Shown: piece by piece, positions 17,402 through 26,381 of the stretch | Layout of the letters: each line of letters begins with the position of its first letter | How positions within the stretch are numbered: the first letter of the stretch is position 1 | Assembly (NCBI RefSeq): GCF_035825295.1 | Contig: NZ_JAYMGI010000002.1 | Location: 3,539,001-3,603,000, forward strand | DNA length: 64,000 nucleotides | Reading direction: 5' to 3' | Source of the DNA: Actinacidiphila sp. DG2A-62 | GTDB taxonomy: Bacteria > Actinomycetota > Actinomycetes > Streptomycetales > Streptomycetaceae | Notes under the pieces: generated by a model | Told to the model about the DNA's origin: nothing | The model's database searches: none | What the model saw: the letters and a program-made list of their open reading frames with translations, nothing else | Translations under genes and position numbers: made by a program

Positions 17402-18850
17402 GTGACTACTGACCAGCTCCCCACCGCCCGCACGCCCACCGCCGCCGACGCGCGGCCGACCCGCACCGCCTGGCTCGTCCTCGTCGTCGTGGTCCTCGCC
17501 GACCTCATGGACCTGATCGACTCCAGCATCGCCAACCTCGCCGGCCCCTCCATCCGCGCCGACCTCGGCGGCGGCGAGGTGACCGTGCAGTGGGTGCTCA
17601 GCGCCTACACCGCGGCCTTCGCCCTCGGCCTGGTCACCTCCGGCCGGCTCGGCGACCTGCTCGGCCAGCGCCGGCTGTTCCTGCTCGGCATGACCGGCTT
17701 CACGCTGGCCTCGCTGGCCTGCGGCCTCGCGCCCAGCGCCGGCTTCCTGATCGTCGCCCGCACCCTCCAGGGCCTGTCCGGGTCGGTGATGATCCCGCAG
17801 GGCCTGGCCCTGGTGAAGGTCGTCTTCCCGCCGCGGCACCTGCGCAAGGCGCTGACCCCGGTCGGTCCGCTGATGGGCATGACCATGGTCGCCGGGCCGA
17901 TCCTGGCCGGCTGGCTGCTGCACCTGGACCTGTTCGGCAGCCAGTGGCGCTCGATCTTCCTGATCAACGTCCCCTTCGGCGTCGCCGCCGCGCTGCTCGG
18001 CCGGCGCGTGCTGCCGCGCGAGGGCGGCGAGGACCGGGCCGCCCGTCTCGACCTCGTCGGGGTCGGCCTGCTCACCGCGGCCTCGGCGCTGCTCGTCGTC
18101 CCGCTCATCCAGGGCCGCGAGCTGGGCTGGCCCGCCTGGACGTACGCGATGCTCGCCGCCTCGGTCGCCCTGCTCGCGCTCTTCGTGGTCTCCCAGCGGC
18201 GCACCGCGCACCCGGTCATCGCGCCGACCCTGTTCCGCAAGCGCAGCTTCGTCGTGGGCCTGGCGGTCGTCGCCGGGTTCTACGCGTCACTGAGCGCGTT
18301 CGTCCTGGTGATCAACCTGCTGCTGCAGCAGGGCATGCACTGGACGCCGCTGCGCACCGGCCTCACGCTCATCCCGTGGGCGCTGGGCACGGCGGTGGCC
18401 GTGCTGCTCGCCGGCGCGGTGCTCGCCGAGCGGCTCGGCCGCGCCACCCTGCACCTGGGGCTCTTCCTCGCCGTCGCCGGCCTGCTGGCCCTGTGGTGGT
18501 CCGTCGCGCACTGGGCCGACGCGATCACCGTCTGGAAGCTGGCCCCCGCGCTGCTGCTCACCGGATTCGGCTCCGGTCTGGTCTTCGTGCCGCTGGTCGA
18601 CTTCATCATCGGCGACGCCACGCCCGAGGAGGTCGGCACCGGCGCGGGGCTGCTCAACGCGGTCCAGCAGTTCGCCGGAGCGATCGGCGTCGCGGCCCTC
18701 GGCACGGTCTTCTTCGCCCGCGCCGGCCACCCCTCGGCGCACTCCTACCGGTCAGCCGCGGAGCTGGTCTTCGCGATCACCGCGGGGCTCAACGTCCTCA
18801 CGCTGCTGCTGGTCGGCCTTCTGCCCCGGCACGCGCAGCAGGCGCACTGA
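17402..18850 (+). CDS. MFS drug exporter, DHA2 (14-TM) family
   Basis: The 482-residue protein carries the DHA2 hallmarks: D-rich TM1 ADLMDLIDSSIANLAGPSI, motif A GRLGDLLGQRRLFLLG, motif B-like LIVARTLQGLSGSVMIPQG and motif C-like VGPLMGMTMVAGPILAGWL. About 14 hydrophobic segments follow to residue 475. The family exports hydrophobic drugs or metabolites using the proton gradient. The GTG at 17402 has no ribosome site and coincides with the predicted transcription start, so the mRNA is probably leaderless. The upstream operators suggest induction by a ligand that releases a repressor. The substrate is unknown. Confidence 0.88.
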   Translation: MTTDQLPTARTPTAADARPTRTAWLVLVVVVLADLMDLIDSSIANLAGPSIRADLGGGEVTVQWVLSAYTAAFALGLVTSGRLGDLLGQRRLFLLGMTGFTLASLACGLAPSAGFLIVARTLQGLSGSVMIPQGLALVKVVFPPRHLRKALTPVGPLMGMTMVAGPILAGWLLHLDLFGSQWRSIFLINVPFGVAAALLGRRVLPREGGEDRAARLDLVGVGLLTAASALLVVPLIQGRELGWPAWTYAMLAASVALLALFVVSQRRTAHPVIAPTLFRKRSFVVGLAVVAGFYASLSAFVLVINLLLQQGMHWTPLRTGLTLIPWALGTAVAVLLAGAVLAERLGRATLHLGLFLAVAGLLALWWSVAHWADAITVWKLAPALLLTGFGSGLVFVPLVDFIIGDATPEEVGTGAGLLNAVQQFAGAIGVAALGTVFFARAGHPSAHSYRSAAELVFAITAGLNVLTLLLVGLLPRHAQQAH

Positions 18851-19390
18851 GGCCGCGGAATTATCCCGCTCGGGCCCGCCGTACGCTTCTCCTGAATTGC
18901 CCTCACCATTTCTCCACCCTCGCAACGAAAAGGCAAAAATTACCGGCGGAACTCCTCGCCGCATTTTTCACCGCGCCGCCGCGAGCCGCCGTCCACGCCT
19001 TTCCCGGTGGCCACACGCTGAACACCGACGACATCCGCCCCGCTGTCATCAGGTGCGTTCCGGAGTCTGCACACAGCGCAGTCCACCCAGGTGATCGGCG
19101 CTTTCCGGCGGCATCGGAATGCCGCGGCACGCTCGGCGGAAGCTGTGCGTTCCCGGACCGTCGCACAGCGTCGCAGCCCGCTTCCGCGGCCGTAACGGAA
19201 TGCCCCGTACCGCGGCCGGCCGCCGATTACTGAATCCTTGACACGGCTCTCCGCCGCAGTGGTAATTTTCGCAGCAGAATCGCCGCGGTCGAATCCACGC
19301 ATTCCGGCGGCGACCAAGCGGAACAGGGGGAGTCTGTCGTGGAACTCGAAGTGCGGGAGCGGGTCCGGGCGGCACGAGGGGGACGCGCGG
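18851..19390 (+). promoter_or_regulatory. 540-base intergenic region with a consensus-like promoter
   Basis: No convincing gene is present. The stretch is less GC-rich than its surroundings. A good promoter, TTGACA at 19238-19243 and GGTAAT at 19261-19266 (17-base spacer), reads toward the exported flavoenzyme and would give a leader of about 115 bases. The rest shows nothing I can interpret. Confidence 0.55.
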
Positions 19391-21097
19391 ATGACGCGGG
19401 ACAGCAGCGGGGTGAACCGCCGGAGTTTCCTGGCCGGGTGCACGGCGGGGGTCGGCGCCGCCGCCGTGCTCGGCGCCGTGGGCGACACACCGGCGTTCGC
19501 CGACGCGCGGGGAACGGCCGACGCGCAGGGGTCGGCCGGCGCCCGCACCGCGACGCCCGCGTCCGCCGTCACCGCGGCCGACCAGCAGTATCCGGACCTG
19601 GTGCGAGCGCTCAACGCCCGCTACGTCGCCGCCCCCGACCTGGTCGAGGTGGTCGACACCCCGTCCCAGATACCCGCGATCGTCGCCTCGGCGGTCAAGG
19701 CGGGCAAGCAGCTGTCGGTGCGCAGCGGCGGCCACTGCCTGGAGGACTTCGTCTACAACCCGGACGTCAAGGTCGTCATCGACCTGACGAACATGAACCA
19801 CATCTGCTACGACAGCACCTACAACGCGATCTCCGTGGAGTCCGGGGCGACCCTGCTGGACGTCTACACCAAGCTCTACCAGACCTGGGGGATCACCCTG
19901 CCCGGCGGCATCTGCTACTCCGTGGGCATGGGCGGCCACGTCAGCGGCGGCGGCTGGGGCTGGCTGACCCGGCGCAACGGCCTGATCGTCGACCATCTGC
20001 ACGGCGTCGAAGTGGTGCTGGTCGACGCCACCGGCTCGGTCCGCACGGTGGTCGCCACCCGGGACCCCGCCGACCCCAACCGCGACCTGTGGTGGGCGCA
20101 CACCGGGGGCGGCGGCGGCAACTTCGGCGTCGTCACCCGCTACCTGTTCCGCTCGCCCGGCGTCACCTCCACCGACCCGCGCAAGCTGCTGCCGCCGCCC
20201 CCGGCGCAGGTGCTGTTCAACGTGATCGGGTGGGCCTGGGACGAGCTGACCGAGGACGAGTTCGTGCGGCTGGTGCACAACTACTCGCAATGGCACGCGG
20301 ACAACATCTCGCCGACCAGCCCCACCCGGTTCCTGGCCAGCTTCCTGGTGATGAACCACGCCTCCAACGGCCAGATCGGCCTGCTCACCCAGGTCGACGC
20401 GGGCGCGCCGAACGCCGAGCAGATCCTCGACGACTACCTGGCCTTCATCAACGACGGCGTCAGCACGCAGGCCGGCGCGGTCTCCCGGCGGATGGGCGAC
20501 TTCGCGGCGCTCCCCGAGGCCGTCACCCCGCTGCGGCTGCCGTGGCTGCAGGCCACCCGGATGACCAGCACCACCAACCCGCTGCTCAACGACCCGACCC
20601 TGCGCGCCGAGTACAAGTCGGCGTACGTCAAGACCGCCTTCCGGCCCGAGCAGGCGCAGGCGATGTACCGGCAGTTGACCCGTACCGACATCCACAACCC
20701 GGACATCAGCATCCAGTTGACCTCGTACGGCGGCGTGGCCAGCGGTGTCGCGGCGGACGCCACCGCGGCGCCGCACCGCTCGGCGGCGTTCAAGATGCTG
20801 TGGTCGGTGCAGTGGAACGACCCGGCGGACGACGCCACCTACATCGGCTGGGCCCGCGACAGCTACCGCGACGTGTGGGCGGCCACCGGCGGGGTGCCGG
20901 TGCCCGACGACGTCACCGACGGCTGCTACGTGAACTACGCGGACGCCGATCTGAGCGACCCGGCCTTCAACACCAGCGGCGTCCCGTGGTCGACGCTCTA
21001 CTACAAGGACGCCTACCCGCGGCTGCAGCGGATCAAGAAGAAGTACGACCCGCGCAACGTCTTCCGGCACCGCCAGTCCATCGAACTGCCCTCCTGA
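19391..21097 (+). CDS. Tat-exported FAD-linked oxidoreductase, BBE type, bicovalent flavin
   Basis: The 568-residue protein starts at the ATG at 19391 after a GAGGGGG site. Its signal peptide has a twin-arginine motif NRRSFLAG and a cut near AFADA, so the folded enzyme is exported. The FAD-binding (PCMH) domain shows SVRSGGHCLED with His115 and GGICYSVGMGGHVSGGGWGW with Cys175. In the berberine-bridge/AknOx group these two positions both attach the flavin covalently. The C-terminal BBE segment is WSTLYYKDAYPRLQRIKKKY near the end. Such enzymes oxidise sugars, alkaloids or antibiotic intermediates. The substrate is not evident. It converges with a SnoaL-like gene across a strong hairpin. Confidence 0.88.
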   Translation: MTRDSSGVNRRSFLAGCTAGVGAAAVLGAVGDTPAFADARGTADAQGSAGARTATPASAVTAADQQYPDLVRALNARYVAAPDLVEVVDTPSQIPAIVASAVKAGKQLSVRSGGHCLEDFVYNPDVKVVIDLTNMNHICYDSTYNAISVESGATLLDVYTKLYQTWGITLPGGICYSVGMGGHVSGGGWGWLTRRNGLIVDHLHGVEVVLVDATGSVRTVVATRDPADPNRDLWWAHTGGGGGNFGVVTRYLFRSPGVTSTDPRKLLPPPPAQVLFNVIGWAWDELTEDEFVRLVHNYSQWHADNISPTSPTRFLASFLVMNHASNGQIGLLTQVDAGAPNAEQILDDYLAFINDGVSTQAGAVSRRMGDFAALPEAVTPLRLPWLQATRMTSTTNPLLNDPTLRAEYKSAYVKTAFRPEQAQAMYRQLTRTDIHNPDISIQLTSYGGVASGVAADATAAPHRSAAFKMLWSVQWNDPADDATYIGWARDSYRDVWAATGGVPVPDDVTDGCYVNYADADLSDPAFNTSGVPWSTLYYKDAYPRLQRIKKKYDPRNVFRHRQSIELPS

Positions 21098-21108
21098 TCA
21101 GCCGATCC

Positions 21109-21141
21109 GCGGGCCGGCCCGGGCGCCCGGGGCCGGCCCGC
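21109..21141. terminator. Bidirectional hairpin between convergent genes
   Basis: GCGGGCCGGCCC (21109-21120) pairs with GGGCCGGCCCGC (21130-21141). The hairpin lies between the stop codons of the convergent flavoenzyme and SnoaL-like genes. No U-tract is present, which is common for Streptomyces terminators. Confidence 0.6.
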
Positions 21142-21154
21142 GCAGTCGCCCCCG

Positions 21155-21613
21155 CTACTTCTCCCCCTCGCCCTTCAGCGCGCCGTCCGCGCGCCGGCCG
21201 TTCTGGTAGGCGGCGACGAGATATCCGCCGTCCTCCTGCCGGGCCGCGACCCAGGTGGCGCGCAGCGCGCGGTCCCAGACGAAGGTGTCCTCGCCCGGCG
21301 CCACCACGCCGCCCTCGGTGACGATCGCCGCGAGCCCCGGCGCGATCCAGTGGAAGCTGACCACGTCCGCGATCAGCCGCGTCCCCTTGTGCGGGCCGGC
21401 GAACGACAGCGCGAGTTCCCTGGCGATGTGCTCGCGGCCCTCGAAGAACCGGTCGCCCGACAGGATCAGGGTGGCGTCCTCCGTATAGACGGCAGCGAAC
21501 TCCTCGGCGTCGTTCCGGTCCCACGCGGCGTTGACCCTGGACACCACCTGGACCGCTGCCGCGGCCTCGGAATCCAGGTTTTCGACGCTCGACGTGAGCG
21601 TACTCGTCGTCAT
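21155..21613 (-). CDS. SnoaL-like / SgcJ-EcaC family protein
   Basis: The ATG at 21613 is preceded by GAGGAG with a six-base gap and gives 152 residues. The sequence has the NTF2-like pattern: VSRVNAAWDRNDAEEFAAVY, TEDATLILSGDRFFEGREHI, then a beta-rich end with HWIAPGLAAIVTEGG and WVAARQEDGGYLVAAYQNGR. SgcJ/EcaC proteins are small alpha+beta barrel enzymes or binding proteins that often sit in secondary-metabolite clusters. Its exact reaction is not known. The neighbours are redox enzymes. Confidence 0.8.
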   Translation of the reverse strand: MTTSTLTSSVENLDSEAAAAVQVVSRVNAAWDRNDAEEFAAVYTEDATLILSGDRFFEGREHIARELALSFAGPHKGTRLIADVVSFHWIAPGLAAIVTEGGVVAPGEDTFVWDRALRATWVAARQEDGGYLVAAYQNGRRADGALKGEGEK

Positions 21614-21810
21614 GAACATCTCCTCTTCCCCGTTGCCCTCAACTCTTCCTGAGATCCCCCGAACGACCGGCCGGCGAAGAACTCCGGCGGCGGGCGCAAT
21701 CAAAGGGCTGGGTGCAATATCCAGCGTCCGTTGGGGGTGTGACCCAGGCCTCTTCCATATTGCTTTCGTCCACTATTGGGGACATGCCGCGCAGGATGAG
21801 AACTCCGCCG

Positions 21811-21823
21811 TATCATTGTTCTC
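21811..21823 (+). promoter_or_regulatory. -10 element for a leaderless start
   Basis: TATCAT at 21811-21816 is seven bases before the ATG at 21824, which places the transcription start on or beside the start codon. No ribosome site is present, so the luciferase-like gene is probably translated from a leaderless mRNA. The -35 element is not obvious. Confidence 0.5.
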
Positions 21824-22813
21824 ATGAGTAACATTCAGATCGGTATTGCGGCTGCACTCGAGCAGTTCTCGCCCCGGGAGTCGATCCGCCTCGCGGCGCT
21901 CGCGGAGCAGCACGGATTTTCCGGGCAGATGGCCGCCGACCACTTCCAGCCGTGGGTCCCGGCGCAGGGCGAGGCGTCGTTCGTGTGGAGCGTGCTCGCC
22001 TCGCTCGCCGAGAACACCGGCGGCGACCTCGGCCCCGGAGTGACCTGTCCCTCGTTCCGCCTGCACCCGGCGATGGTCGCGCAGGCGGCGGCCACCCTGG
22101 AGGCGACGTACCCGGGCCGCACCTGGCTGGGCATCGGCTCCGGCGAAGCGCTCAACGAGCATGTGATCGGCGGCTACTGGCCGGAGGCGCCCGAGCGGGT
22201 GCGGCGGATGCTGGAGGCGCTGGAGGTGATCAGGAAGCTGTTCAGCGGCAAGGACGTCAAGCACCAGGGCGAGTTCTTCAAGCTGCACACCACCCGGCTG
22301 TGGACGCTGCCCGACACCCCGCCGCCGGTGTACATCGCCTCCGCCGCCCCGTACACCTCGCGCAAGACCGGCGAGCTGGCCGACGGGCTGATCACGCCCG
22401 GCGCGTCGCTGGACAAGCTCGCCATGGTGCTGGAGAACTTCGGCATCGGCGCCCGCAAGGCCGGCAAGGACCCCGACACCATGCCCAAGCTCCTCCAGGT
22501 GCACCTGTCGTGGGCGCCCACCGACGAGGAGGCGTGGACCAACGCGATGGAGCAGTGGCCCAACGGCGGCATGAAGTTCCCCAAGGCCGACGTGCGGTCG
22601 CCGTTCGACTTCGCGCAGATGGCCAAGCTGGTGCGGCGCGAGGACTTCGAGGGCCGCATGGTCGTCAGCTCCGACCCGGACGTCCACCGCGCCTCCCTCC
22701 AGAAGTACGTCGACGCCGGCTTCAACCGGATCTACATCCACAACGTCGGCCGCAACCAGGACGAGTTCCTGGAGGTCTTCGGCCGCGAGGTGCTGCCCAA
22801 GCTCACCGCCTGA
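21824..22813 (+). CDS. LLM-class F420-type oxidoreductase, FGD-like
   Basis: The 329-residue protein is a luciferase-like TIM barrel resembling F420-dependent glucose-6-phosphate dehydrogenase (the TIGR03557-like group). Visible blocks are AALAEQHGFSGQMAADHFQPW, GDLGPGVTCPSFRLHPAMVAQ, GRTWLGIGSGEALNEHVIG, PPPVYIASAAPYTSRKTGEL and NRIYIHNVGRNQDEFLEVFG. These enzymes use deazaflavin F420 to oxidise or reduce substrates by hydride transfer. Which substrate is unknown. It is one of three LLM proteins within 8 kb, near an F420:NADP-reductase-like gene, so a shared F420 pool is likely (inference). Confidence 0.85.
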   Translation: MSNIQIGIAAALEQFSPRESIRLAALAEQHGFSGQMAADHFQPWVPAQGEASFVWSVLASLAENTGGDLGPGVTCPSFRLHPAMVAQAAATLEATYPGRTWLGIGSGEALNEHVIGGYWPEAPERVRRMLEALEVIRKLFSGKDVKHQGEFFKLHTTRLWTLPDTPPPVYIASAAPYTSRKTGELADGLITPGASLDKLAMVLENFGIGARKAGKDPDTMPKLLQVHLSWAPTDEEAWTNAMEQWPNGGMKFPKADVRSPFDFAQMAKLVRREDFEGRMVVSSDPDVHRASLQKYVDAGFNRIYIHNVGRNQDEFLEVFGREVLPKLTA

Positions 22814-22840
22814 CCCGTCCCCGTCCGCCGCTCACCCGGT

Positions 22841-22890
22841 CCGCGCCGGTCACCGCCGGTCAGCGCCGGTCAGCGCCGGTCACCGCCGGT
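22841..22890. repeat. Five tandem 10-bp repeats between convergent genes
   Basis: Five consecutive decamers of the form CASCGCCGGT lie between the stop codons of the FGD-like gene and the sigma factor gene. The 10-bp period matches one helical turn. It contains no strong hairpin. Confidence 0.75.
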
Positions 22891-22903
22891 CAGGGGACCG
22901 GCC

Positions 22904-23908
22904 TCACGCTTCGGCCTCCCGCGTCTGCGGGAGGCCGAACGCGTCGAACAGCGAGGCGTCGCCGAAGACGGTGATCCGCGCGATCGCGCCGTCCGCCACC
23001 GTCAGCACCGCGATCCCGTACGCCCGGTACGTGCCGTCCGCCCCGCGGTAGTAAGCGCCCGCGGCCGGCTGGCCGTTGGCGCGGGTCGGCGTCATCAGCC
23101 AGTCGCCGGGCCGGCCCATCACCTTGGCCAGGTAGGCGGTGCAGGTGACCAGTCCGGAGAACCAGGTGCGCGACGGCGTCATCTCCAGCACCGCGTCCTG
23201 CCGCAGCACCTTTTCGAGACCGGAGATGTCGGCCTGCTCGAAGGCCGACATGTACTTCTCCAGCAGCGCCCGCTGCTCCGGCTCGGTGGGCTCGGTGACC
23301 TGGTCGGCGTCGGGGGCGGCCTCGGCGATCCGGCCGCGGGCGCGCTGCAGCGCGCTCTTGACCGCCGCCTCCGACATGTCCAGCACCTGCCCCACCTCCG
23401 AGGTCGGCAGATCGAGTACGTCCCGCAGGATGAGCACCGCGCGCTGCCGCGGCGGCAGGTACTGCAGGCTGGCCACCACCGCCAGCCGCAGGCTCTCGCG
23501 CGCCGCGACGACCGCCGCGGGGTCCGCGGTGTCGGGCGAGCCGCCGGCCACGAAGGCGTCCGGCAGCGGCTGCAGCCAGGACACGTCCGACCCCGCCATC
23601 GCCAGCGGCGCCTCGGCGTCCTCGCTGGGCGCGCCGAGACCCGACGGCAGCGGGCGCCGGCCGCGCCGCTCCAGCGCCGTCAGGCAGGCGTTGGTGGCGA
23701 TGCGGTAGAGCCACACCCGCACCGAGGAGCGCCCCTGGAAGCCGTCGTACGAGCGCCAGGCCCGCAGATACGTCTCCTGGACGAGGTCCTCGACCTCGTC
23801 CACCGAGCCGAGCATGCGGTAGCAGTGGGCGAGGAGCTCCGTGCGGAACATCTCGGTGGCGCGGACGAACCCTCCCGAGTCGGGCGGCGAGTCCGGTGAC
23901 TGCGGCAT
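22904..23908 (-). CDS. ECF-type RNA polymerase sigma factor with a SnoaL-like C-terminal domain
   Basis: The 334-residue protein has sigma region 2 (FRTELLAHCYRMLGSVDEVE, DLVQETYLRAWRSY) near residues 20-55 and region 4 (LQYLPPRQRAVLILRDVLDL, SEVGQVLDMSEAAVKSALQRAR) near 145-190. The last 120 residues form a SnoaL_2-type domain (LLEKYMSAFEQADISGLEKV, then DGTYRAYGIAVLTVADGAIA). Sigma factors of this layout (SigX5/TIGR02960-like) use the extra domain instead of a classical anti-sigma factor for control, as proposed for ECF41-type proteins. The target promoters are not evident; the flanking redox genes are candidates. Confidence 0.88.
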   Translation of the reverse strand: MPQSPDSPPDSGGFVRATEMFRTELLAHCYRMLGSVDEVEDLVQETYLRAWRSYDGFQGRSSVRVWLYRIATNACLTALERRGRRPLPSGLGAPSEDAEAPLAMAGSDVSWLQPLPDAFVAGGSPDTADPAAVVAARESLRLAVVASLQYLPPRQRAVLILRDVLDLPTSEVGQVLDMSEAAVKSALQRARGRIAEAAPDADQVTEPTEPEQRALLEKYMSAFEQADISGLEKVLRQDAVLEMTPSRTWFSGLVTCTAYLAKVMGRPGDWLMTPTRANGQPAAGAYYRGADGTYRAYGIAVLTVADGAIARITVFGDASLFDAFGLPQTREAEA

Positions 23909-23934
23909 CGGGCCAGTCTAACGAGAGGACGGGT

Positions 23935-23980
23935 TCCCGCCGGGCACGCGTGGAGATCCGGGGTGGCGTGCCCGGCGGGA
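23935..23980 (-). terminator. Hairpin terminator after the second LLM gene
   Basis: TCCCGCCGGGCACGC and GCGTGCCCGGCGGGA form a perfect 15-bp stem around a 16-base loop. It starts 15 bases after the LLM stop codon on the minus strand and separates that gene from the sigma factor gene. Confidence 0.7.
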
Positions 23981-23995
23981 GACTTGGATCGGCCG

Positions 23996-24943
23996 TCAGC
24001 CGATGAACTCCTCGGCGAACTGCCGCAGCAGGTCCGTCTGGAGCGTGTCGGGGAAGCTGATGACGAACTCCTGCACCCCGGCCTCCTCGTAGCCGGCGAT
24101 CCGTTCGCGGATCGTGTCGACCGTGCCGACCAGGCCGTAGGTGCTGATGTCGCCGGGGAAGACGGCGGGCGCCCACTGCGGGACCCGCGCGGCCGCCTTC
24201 TCGTCGGTCTCGTCGATCACCGAGTGCATCAGCACGCTGCGACGGATGCTGTCGTAGTCGCGCCCGGCGTCCTCGCAGTGCTGCCGGAGGATGCCGAACT
24301 TCCGTCCGACCTCGGCGGCGTCACCGATCACGTTGCAGTAGTCGCCGTACTGCGCGACCAGCTTCAGCGTGACCTTCTCGCCGCCGCCGGCGATCATCAT
24401 CGGGATGTGCGGCTGCTGGATGCCCTTGGGCTGGTTGACCGCTCCGCGCACGGTGTAGTGCTTGCCCTCGAAGGTGACCTCGTCCTCGGTCCACATCCGG
24501 CGGATGATCTGCACGGCCTCCTCCAGCTGCCGCAGCCGCTCGCCGGCGGCGGGGAACTCGAAGCCGTAGCCGTGGTAGTCCGCCTCGTACCAGCCGGCGC
24601 CGATGCCGAAGGTGAAGCGGCCGCCGCCGAGCACGTCGGCGGTCGAGGCCATCTTCGCCTGGAGCGCCGGGTTGTGGTAGTTGTTGCATGTCGCGAGCTG
24701 TCCGATGCGGATGCGCTCGGTCTCCCGCAGCAGTGCGACGGTGGTGGTCCAGCACTCGAAGAGCATTTCCTGCGAGGGCGGGACCGTCATCATGTGGTCA
24801 GCCACCCAGATGGTGTCGTATCCGTACTCCTCGGCGGCCTTCGTCCACCGGAGCAGGGCGTCGAGCGCCTCGGCCGGGTCGCGCCGGCCCACGAGCTCCC
24901 AGACGAACCCCTGGGGGAGTCCGACGCTGTACTTGATCGCCAT
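23996..24943 (-). CDS. LLM-class F420-type oxidoreductase (second of three)
   Basis: The ATG at 24943 gives 315 residues; AAAGGA lies upstream, and a GTG seven codons earlier is possible. Luciferase-like blocks are TKAAEEYGYDTIWVADHMMT, ERIRIGQLATCNNYHNPALQ, STADVLGGGRFTFGIGAGWY and a C-terminal VGTVDTIRERIAGYEEAGVQ. The motif GGGRFTFGIGAGWYEADYHG is typical of the F420-dependent group. The substrate is unknown. It lies downstream of the epoxide hydrolase on the same strand, 150 bases away, and ends at a strong terminator. Confidence 0.85.
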   Translation of the reverse strand: MAIKYSVGLPQGFVWELVGRRDPAEALDALLRWTKAAEEYGYDTIWVADHMMTVPPSQEMLFECWTTTVALLRETERIRIGQLATCNNYHNPALQAKMASTADVLGGGRFTFGIGAGWYEADYHGYGFEFPAAGERLRQLEEAVQIIRRMWTEDEVTFEGKHYTVRGAVNQPKGIQQPHIPMMIAGGGEKVTLKLVAQYGDYCNVIGDAAEVGRKFGILRQHCEDAGRDYDSIRRSVLMHSVIDETDEKAAARVPQWAPAVFPGDISTYGLVGTVDTIRERIAGYEEAGVQEFVISFPDTLQTDLLRQFAEEFIG

Positions 24944-25093
24944 AGCCGGTCGGTGTCCTTTCACATGTGCTGCTGTGCCTGCCGTCGGTATAGAGACCAG
25001 GCGGACCGCGCAAAGGAATCGCGATCCGCCGAGATCTTTTTCGGAATGTCCCGCTCCGCCCCCGCGCCGGCACGGGCCGGGCCCGGCCGGTGC

Positions 25094-26251
25094 TCAGAGC
25101 TTGCGCAGCACCTGGCCGAAGGACTGCAGGTCGGAGACGAACTGCTCGGGTTCCTCCATGGCGGCGAAGTGCCCGCCCCGCTCGTAGTAGGTCCAGTGCA
25201 CGATCGAGGAGAAGTCCCGCTCGGCGAACCGGCGCACCGGCAGGAACAGCGACTTCTCGTACTGCGCGACGCCCAGCGGCACGCTGATCGGCGGGTAGCG
25301 GCCGATGATCGAGGTGATCGGCAGCCCGGCGCGGTTCTCGACGTAGGTCTGCGCCGAGGAGCCGGCCGTCGCGGTCAGCCAGTAGATCGAGATGAGCGTC
25401 AGCATCCGGTCGCGGTCCACCGCGTCCTCGGGGACGTCGGTGGCGCCCGCCCAGTCCCGGAACTTCTCCGCGATCCAGGCGAGCTGCCCGACCGGCGAGT
25501 CGGTGAGGCCGTAGGCGACCGTGTGCGGCCGGGTGGCCTGCTGCTTCATCGAGCCGGCCAGCATCTCCAGGAAGTGGTCGGTGCGGGCCATCCGCGCCCG
25601 GTCGTCCTCACTGAGGCCCTCCAGCTCCGCGGGGTCGCCGCTGTGCATGGTCAGCATCAGGTTCAGGTGGATCGCCCGCACGTGCTCGGGGTCGACCAGG
25701 CCGAGCAGCACCGAGACCACCGCGCCGAAGTCCGCGCCCTGGGCCACGTAGCGGTCGTAGCCCAGGCTGCTCATCAGCTGGGCCCACAGGCCCGCGACCC
25801 AGGCCAGGTCGCCGCCGCGCTTCTTCAGCGGGCCGGAGAAGCCGTAGCCGGGCATCGAGGGGATGACCAGGTCGTAGGCGACCTCGGCGTCCAGGCCGTG
25901 CGCCCGCGGGTCGGTCAGCGGGCCGATGACGTCGAGGAACTCCACCACCGAGCCGGGCCAGCCGTGCGTGACGATCATCGGGATCGCGTCCGGCTCCGGC
26001 GACTTGATGTGCAGGAAGTGCACCTGGTGGCCGTCGAGCTCGGTGCGGAACTGCGGGTAGCGGTTGAGCTCGGCCTCGGCGGCGCGCCAGTCGTAGGTGG
26101 TGCGCCAGTAGTCGGCCAGCTCCTTCAGGTACGCGGTGGGCACACCGCGCTCCCATCCGTCCTCGATCAGCTCCGGCCAGCGGGTGTCGGCCAGCCGGCG
26201 GCGCAGGTCGTCGAGGTCGGCCTGCGGTATGTCCACGCGGAACGGTTCCAT
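25094..26251 (-). CDS. Epoxide hydrolase (EHN plus alpha/beta hydrolase)
   Basis: The ATG at 26251 with AAGGGG upstream gives 385 residues. The N-terminal EHN domain begins [20 protein letters not shown]. The hydrolase core has the oxyanion motif [11 protein letters not shown] near residue 95, the nucleophile Asp in [12 protein letters not shown] near 172 and the catalytic His in [15 protein letters not shown] near the end. This matches microsomal-type epoxide hydrolases, which open epoxides to diols. It follows an FAD monooxygenase on the same strand, so epoxidation followed by hydrolysis of a shared substrate is plausible (inference). An upstream in-frame start would add a repetitive Glu-Lys-Asp leader and is less likely. 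Confidence 0.87.
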   Translation of the reverse strand: MEPFRVDIPQADLDDLRRRLADTRWPELIEDGWERGVPTAYLKELADYWRTTYDWRAAEAELNRYPQFRTELDGHQVHFLHIKSPEPDAIPMIVTHGWPGSVVEFLDVIGPLTDPRAHGLDAEVAYDLVIPSMPGYGFSGPLKKRGGDLAWVAGLWAQLMSSLGYDRYVAQGADFGAVVSVLLGLVDPEHVRAIHLNLMLTMHSGDPAELEGLSEDDRARMARTDHFLEMLAGSMKQQATRPHTVAYGLTDSPVGQLAWIAEKFRDWAGATDVPEDAVDRDRMLTLISIYWLTATAGSSAQTYVENRAGLPITSIIGRYPPISVPLGVAQYEKSLFLPVRRFAERDFSSIVHWTYYERGGHFAAMEEPEQFVSDLQSFGQVLRKL

Positions 26252-26267
26252 GTCGGGTGCCCCTTCC

Positions 26268-26302
26268 TTCTCGTCCTTCTCGTCCTTCTCGTCCTTCTCG
26301 TG
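26268..26302. repeat. 9-bp tandem repeats before the epoxide hydrolase
   Basis: TTCTCGTCC is repeated about four times immediately upstream of the epoxide hydrolase ribosome site. On the minus strand it would encode EKD repeats if translation began at 26305. Similar less exact repeats of CGGCTCGTG continue to about 26370. Confidence 0.75.
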
Positions 26303-26381
26303 CAATGGCTCGGGGAGCGGCTCGTGGAGCTGTTCGGGGAGCGGCTCCGGAAGCGGCTCGTGCAGCGGCTCGTACCGCGGG

